From the NCBI RefSeq assembly GCF_947286155.1, contig NZ_CAMYPD010000035.1:1-31144 (forward strand): 31,144 nt of DNA. The letters run 5' to 3'. Below are positions 20,526 through 28,450 of this stretch, piece after piece. The position numbers were made by a program, and so were the translations under genes. Numbering within the stretch: the first letter of the stretch is position 1; each line of letters starts with the position of its first letter. Origin of the DNA: an uncultured Tessaracoccus sp. Lineage in GTDB: Bacteria > Actinomycetota > Actinomycetes > Propionibacteriales > Propionibacteriaceae. Below the pieces are notes generated by a model that saw nothing but the letters and a program-made list of their open reading frames with translations, did not search any database and was not told the origin of the DNA.

Positions 20526-23060
20526 TCACTGGCAGGAGTCGCACTGGAGGGCTTCCTGCGGGTCCACGTCGATCGTGATGCCGCCGATCACCTGCAGGTT
20601 CGCCGCCCGCGTCCCGACGACGCCCGTCACCTCCGCGGGGGTAGGGCTGGGCGTCGTGGGTCGGCGGGCACCGAAGCCGCGCTTGTTCGTCGCGGCGGCC
20701 TTGTTCACCTTCACGGTGGACTGCTCGGCGGTGTGGCGCGGCAGCATGTGCAGGTAGTAGGTGGTTTTGACGCCCATGCGCCAGGCGAGCTGGTAGAGGT
20801 CCACCATGGTCTGGACGTTGCGGTCGGCGAGGTAGATGTTGCGGCTGATGGCCTGGTCGATCCACTTCTGAGCCCGCGCAGCGACATGGAGGTACGCCGT
20901 CGGATCGAGCTGGAAGCTCGTCTTGTACACCTCGGTCATCCACGACGGGATGCCCTCGACCTTCGCGAGGTCTCCCTGATGGCGCAGCAGCTCGTCGCGT
21001 ACCCCCTCCCAGATGCCTGCCGCCTTGAGGTCGTGCACGAGGTTGCGGTTGACTTCGAGAAATTTCCCCGACGACGTCGCGCGGCTGAAGATGTGACTGA
21101 ACTGGGGATCGAGCCCTGGCGTGGTGCCGGCGACGAGCCCAATGGATGCGGTGGGCGCAACGGCCATGAGCGTGGCGTTGCGGATGCCTCCGGCCACACG
21201 TCGGCGCAGCAGATCCCAGTCGAGCCGCGACGAGCGATCCACCTCGACGGCCTCCCCCCGCTCGGCGGCGAGCCGCTCGAGTGTGTCGAACGGCACGAGC
21301 CCCTTCGACCAGCCGGAGCCCGCGAAGTTGGGGTATGCCCCACGCTCGCGGGCAAGGTCGCAGGACGCGTCGATGGCGTGCCATGAGATGAACTCGACGA
21401 TTTCGTCGATGAGCTCCCAGGCCGCGGGCGAATCGTAGGCGATGCGGAGTCGCTCGCAGATGTCGGTGAACCCCATGAGCCCGAGTCCGACGGCACGGTT
21501 GGCGAGATTGGCGTGTTCTGCCTCCGGCACAGCGGATGCGGTGATGTCGACGAGGTTGTCGAGCTGGCGCACAGCAGTGCGGACGGTGCGCGCAAGACGA
21601 TCCCAGTCGAAGCGGGCCTCGACCCCGACCCCATCGAGGTGTCGGGAGAGGTTCACGGAGGCGAGGTTGCAGACGGCGGTGTTGTCGCGGTCTTGCGGCA
21701 GGCAGATCTCGGTGCAGAGATTGGAGAGATGAATCGTGCCCGTGTTGTCGTTGAGTGCGCGGGTGTTGATTGTGTCTTTGAATGTGATCCACGGATGCGA
21801 CGTCGACTGCAGCGCGACGAGGATCGCTTTCCACTGCTCACGCGCCTTCAACTTGCGGTGTATCCGCAGCTCGCCGGCCTCAGCCATCTCTACGTATTGG
21901 GCGTACCGCTCGGAGAACGCGCGTCCAGTGAGCTCGACGAGGTCGGACGTCTCGAGCGGGTCGAACAGATACCAGTCGTCGTCACGGGCCACGCGCTGCA
22001 TGAACTCATCGGAGATCCACACCGCGGTGTCGGCAGTGCGGGTGCGGCGGTACGGGTCGCCGGAGTTCTGACGCAGGTCGAGGAACTGCGCGAAGTCAGC
22101 GTGCCAATTCTCCATGTAGAAGCACAGCGCGCCGAACTTCTTGCCGCCGCGCGAGATTGCGCGCAGCGTCGAGTCGACGGTGTGCATGAACGGGATCGGC
22201 CCCGTCGACGTCGTGTTGTTGGAGCGGATCGGCGAGCCCTCCGAACGCAGCTTGGTCACGGACAAACCGATGCCGCCGGTGCCCTTGGTGATCCACATGA
22301 CGTCGCGGATCGACTTCGCGATGTGCTCGATGTCGTCCTCCATCTGCATGACGAAGCAGTTGGAGAGCTGTGCGGCCGGGGTGCCGGCACCGACGAGCGT
22401 CGATCCGGCCGCCAGGTACTCCAGCCGGCTCATGGCTTCGTAGAGCTCGAGCGCCACCGCCGTCGGATCCTGCTCGCCCAGGGAAAGACCCATCGCCACA
22501 CGCATCCAGAAAAACTGCGGCACCTCGATCACGCGACGCTGGCCGTCGGTGAGCAGGTAGCGGTTGCGCATCGTCTGGACTCCGACGAAGCGCAGCAGGT
22601 CGTCTCGCGACGGGTTCAGCGCCCGCGCGAGCGTCTCGAGGTCGAACAGCTCACCCATGCGGGTGTCGAGATAGCCGTCGCGGACTCCGCGCTCGACGTA
22701 GTGGGGAAAGTGATCGACGTGCAGCAGCCGGATCGTGTCGGGCGAGCCGTCGCCGAAGAGGTCGGAAGTGTCGCCGAAGACCTGCTTGTAGAGCTGCTTG
22801 ACGAGCAGGCGGGCGGCGATCTGGTCGTAAACCGGATCGTCCTTGACGTTGCCCAGCGTCACCTGCACGACGGCCTCATCGAGCTGCTCGGTGGTGATGC
22901 CGTCGAACAGCGTGATCTCGACGTCGGACTGGAGTTGTAGCGCTCGGGCGGTCTCATCGTCGAGGCCGCGGGCGGCGTCGGCGATCGAGGCGGCCACTTC
23001 GGCGCCATCGTAGGGTGCAAGGCTGCCGTCACGCTTGGTGACGCGGATGGTGTTGTGCAT
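20526..23060 (-). CDS. nrdA: Class I ribonucleotide reductase large subunit
   Basis: 844 residues from ATG 23060 (MHNTIRVTKRDGSLAPYDGA), with GAGGGAAG 5 bases upstream; earlier in-frame starts would run into the leader. It reduces ribonucleoside diphosphates to deoxyribonucleotides together with NrdB. Residues about 5-95 form one ATP-cone for allosteric activity control. The redox Cys pair is in AQLSNCFVMQ and AVCNLASVNLS. The active-site Asn-x-Cys-x-Glu is SNLCTEICLP. The C-terminal barrel shows PTASIGLVAGTTPGLDPQFS. The C-terminus ends CDSCQ, the flexible CxxC that passes electrons from thioredoxin or glutaredoxin. It is transcribed behind a cobalamin riboswitch and overlaps no other gene; nrdB follows after 20 bp. 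Confidence 0.97.
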   Translation of the reverse strand: MHNTIRVTKRDGSLAPYDGAEVAASIADAARGLDDETARALQLQSDVEITLFDGITTEQLDEAVVQVTLGNVKDDPVYDQIAARLLVKQLYKQVFGDTSDLFGDGSPDTIRLLHVDHFPHYVERGVRDGYLDTRMGELFDLETLARALNPSRDDLLRFVGVQTMRNRYLLTDGQRRVIEVPQFFWMRVAMGLSLGEQDPTAVALELYEAMSRLEYLAAGSTLVGAGTPAAQLSNCFVMQMEDDIEHIAKSIRDVMWITKGTGGIGLSVTKLRSEGSPIRSNNTTSTGPIPFMHTVDSTLRAISRGGKKFGALCFYMENWHADFAQFLDLRQNSGDPYRRTRTADTAVWISDEFMQRVARDDDWYLFDPLETSDLVELTGRAFSERYAQYVEMAEAGELRIHRKLKAREQWKAILVALQSTSHPWITFKDTINTRALNDNTGTIHLSNLCTEICLPQDRDNTAVCNLASVNLSRHLDGVGVEARFDWDRLARTVRTAVRQLDNLVDITASAVPEAEHANLANRAVGLGLMGFTDICERLRIAYDSPAAWELIDEIVEFISWHAIDASCDLARERGAYPNFAGSGWSKGLVPFDTLERLAAERGEAVEVDRSSRLDWDLLRRRVAGGIRNATLMAVAPTASIGLVAGTTPGLDPQFSHIFSRATSSGKFLEVNRNLVHDLKAAGIWEGVRDELLRHQGDLAKVEGIPSWMTEVYKTSFQLDPTAYLHVAARAQKWIDQAISRNIYLADRNVQTMVDLYQLAWRMGVKTTYYLHMLPRHTAEQSTVKVNKAAATNKRGFGARRPTTPSPTPAEVTGVVGTRAANLQVIGGITIDVDPQEALQCDSCQ

Positions 23061-23164
23061 TCGTCTTCCCTCGGACTTCGGCGGATGGCCCGACGACGAG
23101 GGTGCGGCAATCTGCGGGCGCACAGGCAGCGCCCGTCGACCGAGCGCGATCCCTCGTGCGCTGC

Positions 23165-23350
23165 GAACCGGACCCCACGGCGTGGGGCCACACGAGGCAG
23201 GTCTTCGGGCTCACGAGCCGCCTACTGGCCGTCGCTTCCCAGGACGTTCGTCCCAGTGCTGTGTGACGGCGGTCGTTCTCGTACACCGCTGCGGGGCAGC
23301 TCCGGTTTCTCACCGGATTCCCTTTTCATCTCCTCACGGAGAACCACATG
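23165..23350 (-). promoter_or_regulatory. Cobalamin riboswitch in the nrdA leader
   Basis: Read on the minus strand, the leader shows the conserved cobalamin aptamer parts in order. GGGAATCCGGTGAGAAACCGG is followed directly by the core GCTGCCCCGCAGCGGT (23300-23285). Then come GCCAGTAGGCGGCTC and the B12-box relative GCCCGAAGACCTGCC (23210-23196). A GC-rich hairpin (GACCCCAC/GTGGGGCC, 23171-23190) follows and may be part of the expression platform. No U-run follows it, so control is more likely at translation. The exact 5' and 3' ends are estimates. In Streptomyces coelicolor a B12 riboswitch represses the class I nrdABS operon when cobalamin allows the B12-dependent class II enzyme to work; the same logic is inferred here. 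Confidence 0.92.
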
Positions 23351-23358
23351 CGCGTAAC

Positions 23359-23387
23359 ACAATATGTGGGACGACGCGACACGTCAA
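23359..23387 (-). promoter_or_regulatory. Promoter of the nrdA-nrdB transcript
   Basis: On the minus strand, TTGACG (23387-23382), 17 bases, then TATTGT (23364-23359). This is a good sigma70-family (SigA/HrdB) promoter. Transcription would start near 23352, immediately before the riboswitch aptamer. The -10 lies within CACA-TAT-TGTG, which partly resembles a NrdR box. Confidence 0.75.
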
Positions 23388-23514
23388 CCCTCAAGATGTA
23401 GTGGATTCTCGGCGTGTATCGCCGGGCGAGTTGCTCCGGCTACCGACGGTCATTATCCCCTTCAGCGCACCCAACGTCGGCTACTGACACGAGGGTCGAC
23501 TCGGTCGACGAGCA

Positions 23515-23931
23515 TCACTCAAACGGGTTCAGGAGTCGCAGGCCGTCGATGTGCTCGAAGTCCTTAGTGTTGCGCGTGGCGAGCACCGCAGCCCCTGCGA
23601 CCGAGATGCCGGCGATTTGCGCATCCGCGAGCGAAATCGGGCAGCCGATGTCAAACCGGGCCGCGGCGATCCGGGCGGCCTCCCGGGCAGCGGGCAGGTC
23701 GTACGGCAGCACCCCATCAGCGTAGGCGTCTAGGAGAACCAGCCAGCGGCTCTCCAAGTCGGAGCGTCGACGCCCCAGCGGCAGGCGCGCCAAGCCACGC
23801 TCGATCTCCTCCACCGTCACGACGGTGATCGTCATCTCATCCGGTGCAAGTGTTCTGGCCCACCTGAGAACAGCTTGATCCGGGGAGCCCTTCATGAACT
23901 CCGAGACGATGTTGGTGTCGGCGACGATCAT
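23515..23931 (-). CDS. vapC: PIN-domain toxin VapC/FitB
   Basis: 138 residues starting MIVADTNIVSEFMKGSPDQA. It is a PIN-domain ribonuclease with the acidic metal-binding residues Asp5 (ADTN), Glu in TVVTVEEIERGL (about 41-42), Asp in GCPISLADAQIAG (about 98) and the TRNTKDF motif near the end. The close LLNPF is typical of the FitB branch. VapC toxins cut tRNA or rRNA and stop translation. The start overlaps the antitoxin stop by 4 bp (23928-23931), the usual antitoxin-toxin order. The annotation is secure for the family, not for its RNA target. Confidence 0.93.
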   Translation of the reverse strand: MIVADTNIVSEFMKGSPDQAVLRWARTLAPDEMTITVVTVEEIERGLARLPLGRRRSDLESRWLVLLDAYADGVLPYDLPAAREAARIAAARFDIGCPISLADAQIAGISVAGAAVLATRNTKDFEHIDGLRLLNPFE

Positions 23932-24164
23932 GCGAAGTCCACGACTCGAGGCGGGTCCGTGCGTTCGGGGATGACGAGGTCGACACCACCAGCCTCCACG
24001 AAGCTGGCGTGCAGCCCGAGGAGGAAGTTGTCCTCAGGCAGACTCACAGTGGCATCAAGAATTGCGCGCACCTCAGCCTCGACCGACCGGCCGTGTTTGG
24101 CAGCACGGCCACGGAGCCGAGCGTGAGTGCGCTCGTCGAGTTGACGAATGGTGATGGTACTCAT
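23928..24164 (-). CDS. vapB: VapB/FitA-type antitoxin
   Basis: 78 residues from ATG 24164, with AGGAGG 5 bases upstream; a GTG two codons earlier is less likely. The N-terminus STITIRQLDERTHARLRGRA plus AAKHGRSVEAEVRAIL is a ribbon-helix-helix DNA-binding domain of the FitA type. The C-terminal tail (VEAGGVDLVIPERTDPPRVV) is the segment expected to plug the toxin active site. It should neutralise the following PIN toxin and repress the operon with it. Confidence 0.9.
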   Translation of the reverse strand: MSTITIRQLDERTHARLRGRAAKHGRSVEAEVRAILDATVSLPEDNFLLGLHASFVEAGGVDLVIPERTDPPRVVDFA

Positions 24165-24204
24165 CGGCACCTCCTGACAGCAATGCTAGCACCGACCTCG
24201 CCGC

Positions 24205-24330
24205 TCAGACCTCGACGAGCTTCAGCCCGTCGATGGGGCCGGCCTCCCAGGCGTCGGAATCGGCCAGCGCCTGCTGGAGATAAGGCCAGGCCGGATCGTC
24301 GACGGCGATGAGGCGTTCGATGTCATGCAT
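24205..24330 (-). CDS. DUF2625-like short protein
   Basis: 41 residues from ATG 24330 with AAGGA 7 bases upstream: MHDIERLIAVDDPAWPYLQQ, then ALADSDAWEAGPIDGLKLVEV. The opening 'LI..DDPAWP..Q' matches the start of DUF2625 proteins, which are normally about 200 residues. The frame ends here and no continuation is visible in other frames, so it is probably a truncated copy, or a natural short relative. It lies between the DUF4261 gene (23 bp away) and the VapBC module, all in one direction. Function unknown. Confidence 0.5.
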   Translation of the reverse strand: MHDIERLIAVDDPAWPYLQQALADSDAWEAGPIDGLKLVEV

Positions 24331-24353
24331 GGGAATTCCTTCGCTTGTCAGAT

Positions 24354-25196
24354 TCACATTTCCAGCTGGAGGGCAGTTTCTTCCTCGTCGATGATGCTCG
24401 GCTGCCACGACGTGGTGATCTTCTCATGCTCGTCACGGCCGAGTGTCTCGCCAGCCCGGATCCGTGCCCCACCGAGCAGGTACCCGACGATGTCCATGAG
24501 GTAGGAGAACAGGTCGTCGGGATCGCACGTCGACCCCACCACTTGGATCTCCGGGATGCCCAATTTCGTCAGGCCGGTCGAGGAGGCGTTCCAAGCTCCG
24601 TCTTCACGCTGGCCGATCCACACAGGCGCCAGGAAGGCCGCAGCGAACGGGTCTTCGGCCTCGGTGATCTCCAGGTAGGGCTCCTTGCCGTACGTGGTTC
24701 CCACGTCACCGGAGTAGTAGCCCACGGCTTCCTCCAGGCGCAGCAGCCCGCGCACGATCTGCACGTGGTTGATCACGGCGTCGAGATGGCTGAGCGGGGC
24801 CTCGTCGTCGCTGTCGCCCTTCGAGAGGCCGGGCATGCCCGCCACGAGCAGGAATGCGCAGTGCTTCGCGATGGCCTCGGGGTCGTCGCCGGCGAACACC
24901 GGGTGGAGCGCACCCTGCGCCTCGCCGTCGGGAAACGGTGCGTCCGTCGATGAGATCGCCACCCAGAGCCCGTTGATCGTGCAGCCCACGGTATCGCCGC
25001 CACTTGCGTCCTCGTCCCATTCGAAGGCTTCTTCGTCATCGATGCGCTCATTCATGACCGCGATGATCTGCTCCCTGGTGACCGCCTCACGCAACAGCAC
25101 ATAGCCAATGACAGGGCTATCACTCATTTCGTAGGTGGGCTCGGGGCGAGTGCTTTGGACGGCTTTGCCGGAACGCTTGCCGAACAGTCCGAACAT
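24354..25196 (-). CDS. DUF4261 domain protein
   Basis: 280 residues from ATG 25196 (MFGLFGKRSGKAVQSTRPEP), with AAGGGGAAAG about 3 bases upstream. An N-terminal basic lead is followed by a domain with IGYVLLREAVTREQIIAVMN. The acidic middle reads GCTINGLWVAISSTDAPFPD, then AKHCAFLLVAGMPG and FLAPVWIGQREDG. The ending CDPDDLFSYLMDIVGYLLGG resembles DUF4261 proteins. No signal peptide or membrane helix. Family function is unknown; some relatives lie among immunity-like genes. It heads the run DUF4261, DUF2625-like, VapB, VapC. Confidence 0.7.
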   Translation of the reverse strand: MFGLFGKRSGKAVQSTRPEPTYEMSDSPVIGYVLLREAVTREQIIAVMNERIDDEEAFEWDEDASGGDTVGCTINGLWVAISSTDAPFPDGEAQGALHPVFAGDDPEAIAKHCAFLLVAGMPGLSKGDSDDEAPLSHLDAVINHVQIVRGLLRLEEAVGYYSGDVGTTYGKEPYLEITEAEDPFAAAFLAPVWIGQREDGAWNASSTGLTKLGIPEIQVVGSTCDPDDLFSYLMDIVGYLLGGARIRAGETLGRDEHEKITTSWQPSIIDEEETALQLEM

Positions 25197-25269
25197 GTCT
25201 TTCCCCTTATACTGTGTTCCGCTCAACGTGGGGCGGACTCGTCGATCATTGCGTGCCGCGCTTCGACGA

Positions 25270-26077
25270 TCACGCCTGCTGCATTCCTGGGGCCCAGACC
25301 GGGTTCACTGCCGGGTTGAGGGCGAACTCTGCGTCGGTGGGTTGGTGGGGGTTGTAGGTGACTGTAACTGGCATACCCACCGAGGGGGTAGCCATCGCGG
25401 GGGTCGCGAGCGTGCCGCGCGCCCTGACCGGACAGGTGAGGCATGAGAAGTCGACGATCACGTCGAACACTGACTGTCCCATGATCCAAGTGTTGGTGAA
25501 CGCGAGGTCAGCGATCCGACCCTCAGCGACGTGTCCAGCCTGCTGGCGCGCAGCCCGCGCCGCCTCGCGACGCTTCGCCTTGCCGATCGCTGACGCCGCC
25601 AGCGCAGCGAACAGCGCCCCGAGCAGCAACGAGCGCAGGGAGCCGCGCCGACAGGTCGCTCAGCAGCCCGTCCGCGCCAAGCCCCAGCACTGCCCCAACG
25701 GCCACACCCAAGCCCGCGCCGACGAGCCCCGTCGCCGTCGTGAGATAGAAGCCGCAGGCGATGTTGCCCGATCGCCTCAGGGCCGCGAACCCCAGTGAGG
25801 AGCCAAGGAAGATCATGGGTGCACCGACGATTATCCCGCCGGGGGGGGTAATGTCGGTGTTCCATTCCGTGACCGGTTTGAACGCCATGTCGGAGAATGC
25901 CGTGAGCACCGGCACGAAGAAAAGACCGGCGAGCGCGAAGCACAGTCCGCTCACCGCCGCCAGCACATAGGCGCCCGTCGAGGGCGTCGAACGCCCGCCG
26001 AGCTCGACGTCGGCATCCAAGGCCTTGCCCACCTGTCGCAGTGAGGAGGCCGCCATCATTCCTGACCAAAGTTCCAT
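25270..26077 (-). pseudogene. Membrane protein with DUF3592-like C-terminus, frameshifted
   Basis: Two overlapping frames complement each other. The first (from ATG 26077; a nearer ATG pair is possible) has membrane segments VLAAVSGLCFALAGLFFVPV, GGIIVGAPMIFLGSSLGFA and TTATGLVGAGLGVAVGAVLG, then degenerates. The second continues LRSLLLGALFAALAASAIGK and ends in a soluble domain with SVFDVIVDFSCLTCPVRARG and VTVTYNPHQPTDAEFALNP. The switch lies at about 25637-25660, because the second frame has a TGA just upstream of it. Joined, they form a protein of about 268 residues with four membrane helices and a cytosolic or extracellular DUF3592-like end. Either a true frameshift mutation or a sequencing error explains it; the second frame could also restart at TTG 25629. 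Confidence 0.65.
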
Positions 26078-26251
26078 GGCTCCATGGTCAGCGACGGGCT
26101 CAGCTACCGTTCACGAGTTCGGGCTCCTTCGAGCTAGGCATTGCGCCAGCTTTGCAACCACGGCATGAGTAGTACCGATGCGGCCGTCGCAGGACATCGC
26201 CTTGTGTATCCTCTGGGTGTCGTCGAGGCCCTGAAGGAGCGAGCAAGTATT

Positions 26252-27973
26252 GTGACCCACCCGCACGCAACCCGGACGGTGGGCACCCGATTCCGCGCCC
26301 GACGTTTCGTACCGCGCAAGTCTGATTGGTCCCGCGCGACCATCGGGCGCGACCTCTCCGCAGGGCTCATGGTCGCCCTCGTCGCGCTCCCCCTCGCGCT
26401 CGGCTTCGGCGTCGCGTCCGGCGTCGGCGCGGCGGCCGGAATCACGACGGCAATCGTCGCGGGCATCCTGGCCGCAGTGTTCGGCGGCAGCAATGTCCAG
26501 GTGAGCGGTCCGACGGGCGCAATGACCGTCGTGCTCATCCCCATCGTGGCCACTCATGGCACCGACGGGGTGCTCGTCGTCGGTGTGTTGGCAGGCCTCA
26601 TGCTGCTCGTGTTGGCGGTCACGGGTGCGGGGCGCGCGATGAAGTACATGCCATTGCCCGTCGTCGAGGGATTCACGGCAGGCATCGCGGTGATCATTGG
26701 CTTGCAGCAGCTGCCCGCAGCGCTCGGCGTCGAGGTGGAGGGCGAGATAGTCCTCGAGTTGGCGTGGGGTGCAATCACCGCTTGGCTAGGCGCTCCGTCG
26801 TGGCAGGCTCCCGTCATGACCCTCGCGGTGACTGCCGGAATCTTGGCCACCGCGCGTCTGAGTCGCGGCTTCCCCGCCGCGTTGGTGTTGGTGGCCATTG
26901 CGACGGCCACCAACATGCTGGCAGGTGCCGGGCTCAAGACCATCGGCTACATCCCGTCGACGTTGCCCGCCCCGCGCTTACCGCAGATCCCCTGGGCACA
27001 CCTGGATTCACTGCTGCTGGCTGCGGTCGCCGTCGCAGCCCTGGGTGCGTTGGAGTCGCTGCTGTCTGCGACGGTCGCCGACGCGATGACTGTCGGTAAT
27101 CGACACGATCCCGACCGCGAGCTGTTCGGGCAGGGCATCGCCAACGTCGTCGCTCCCTTGTTCGGCGGGATTCCAGCGACGGCCGCCATCGCCCGAACTG
27201 CCGTCAACGTGCGGGCAGGCGCCGGCTCGCGTCTGGCAGCGGTGTTCCACTCGTTGCTCCTACTCGTCGCTGTGCTCGTCGCGGCCGGGTGGGTGGGCGA
27301 GATCCCCCTCGCCGCGCTCGCTGGCGTGCTCATCGCCACCGCGATCCAGATGATCCATCCGCGCAACATCGCCTCGGTGATCCGCGCCACGAAAGGCGAC
27401 GGGGCCACCTTGCTTATCACGGCCGTAGCCACCGTCGTGTTCGACCTCGTCGTCGCCGTGCTCATCGGCCTTGTCGTGGCAGGCTTCTTCGCACTCCGCG
27501 ACACCGCCCGGACAGCGGTGTTCGAGGCCACCCCACTGCGTAAGGGAGACCACCGCGACGAGGAACGCGAACTTCTCGACGAGCACATCGCGGCCTTCCG
27601 CGTCGAAGGCCCGCTCTTCTTCGGCGCGGCGCATGACTTCCTACTCGAGCTCGCTGAGGTGTCGTGGGTCAAGGTCGTCGTGCTGCGCATGCGCTACGTC
27701 ACGACGATCGACGCCACCGGCGCCCAGATGCTAGCGGAAACGATCGGGCGCCTCGAGCGCGGAGGCACCCGGGTCTTGCTCTCCGCTACGAAGCCCGAGC
27801 ACGTTCCCGTGCTACGCGAACTCGGCGTCTTCGATCAGCTCGCGCACGAAAAACATGCTTTCGATAACACCCCCGACGCCATCGCCCACGCCCGGCTGCA
27901 CGTCGCCCGCATCCAGCACGAAGAATCCGACGACGCACCCGCGGCGCCGCGGAGCGGTCAGCACGGCGAGTAG
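26252..27973 (+). CDS. SulP-family anion transporter with STAS domain
   Basis: 573 residues from GTG 26252, with AAGGAG 12 bases upstream; the frame is open further left but lacks a start signal. Residues about 30-430 are hydrophobic with 10-12 membrane segments. Family landmarks are RDLSAGLMVALVALPLALGF in the first helix, GGSNVQVSGPTGAMTVVLIP, VVEGFTAGIAVIIGLQQLP and ALESLLSATVADAMTVGNRH. FGGIPATAAIARTAVNVRAG is the SulP signature region. Residues about 445-555 form a cytoplasmic STAS domain (FRVEGPLFFGAAHDF, RMRYVTTIDATGAQMLAETI). SulP proteins carry sulfate, bicarbonate or other anions, usually with Na+ or H+. The substrate cannot be read; no carbonic anhydrase or sulfate gene is adjacent. 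Confidence 0.93.
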   Translation: MTHPHATRTVGTRFRARRFVPRKSDWSRATIGRDLSAGLMVALVALPLALGFGVASGVGAAAGITTAIVAGILAAVFGGSNVQVSGPTGAMTVVLIPIVATHGTDGVLVVGVLAGLMLLVLAVTGAGRAMKYMPLPVVEGFTAGIAVIIGLQQLPAALGVEVEGEIVLELAWGAITAWLGAPSWQAPVMTLAVTAGILATARLSRGFPAALVLVAIATATNMLAGAGLKTIGYIPSTLPAPRLPQIPWAHLDSLLLAAVAVAALGALESLLSATVADAMTVGNRHDPDRELFGQGIANVVAPLFGGIPATAAIARTAVNVRAGAGSRLAAVFHSLLLLVAVLVAAGWVGEIPLAALAGVLIATAIQMIHPRNIASVIRATKGDGATLLITAVATVVFDLVVAVLIGLVVAGFFALRDTARTAVFEATPLRKGDHRDEERELLDEHIAAFRVEGPLFFGAAHDFLLELAEVSWVKVVVLRMRYVTTIDATGAQMLAETIGRLERGGTRVLLSATKPEHVPVLRELGVFDQLAHEKHAFDNTPDAIAHARLHVARIQHEESDDAPAAPRSGQHGE

Positions 27974-28010
27974 CTGCCCGAGGATCGACGCCGCGTCGGC
28001 GCCGGGTGCA

Positions 28011-28450
28011 TCACCGTGCCTCGCGGCCGACGACGGGAATCGTCGCATCCTCCAGAGATCTCGAAGACGTCAACACATCAGAGACGAGATTCGTGACGAG
28101 AAGATCACGAGGGAACCACTGCGCGAGCACGATCTGAGTGTCCAGGAACCAGTAGTTCCTCGACCCCCGCCAAACGATCAACTCGCATGCAACGGCGCCA
28201 GCCCGATGTGCGAGCGCGTCGCTGACGGGGCCACAATCTCTCGAACCTTGGCATCCGTGGAGCGCTCACTTTCCTTCGTCTGAGCAGCGATGCGACGCGG
28301 AACCGTTGGTGAAGAAGTCAGGCCCAACACCAAGGATCGTTCCAGCTCCGAAACCGTTGAACGTCGTGAGGCACGATGCAGCATCAGTGAGCTTCACGAC
28401 GCTCATGTCACTGTTCAAGTAGGTCTACCAGCCAGTCAGCAAGCTGCCGG
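28011..28450. other. Decayed stretch between SulP and the iron ABC operon
   Basis: No intact gene of normal size is visible in this 440-bp stretch. On the minus strand, one frame ending at 28011 reads ACELIVWRGSRNYWFLDTQI then VLAQWFPRDLLVTNL and closes GREAR. It looks protein-like with a tidy C-terminus but has no clear start. A second minus-strand ORF (28406-28266) has 46 codons. Both may be relics of one or two genes once transcribed with the ABC operon. Confidence 0.4.
28266..28406 (-). pseudogene. 46-codon ORF, probable gene relic
   Basis: ATG 28406 opens MSVVKLTDAASCLTTFNGFG, then AGTILGVGPDFFTNGSASHR and a stop at 28266. It starts 45 bp after the ABC ATPase stop. The composition (Phe, Gly, Thr, two Cys) looks like real protein, yet it has no recognised family or clear ribosome-binding site. 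Confidence 0.3.

Noticed and set aside
19024..20757. 577-codon plus-strand frame
   Set aside because: Only its first 90 codons (5-alpha-reductase relic) are protein-like; the rest is the antisense of nrdB.
21513..22940. Long plus-strand frame opposite nrdA
   Set aside because: nrdA is certain on the minus strand, with all catalytic motifs.
23357..23372. Possible NrdR box in the nrdA promoter
   Set aside because: ACACAATATGTGGGAC matches only part of the consensus and the usual second box 15-16 bp away is missing. Not listed as a separate feature.
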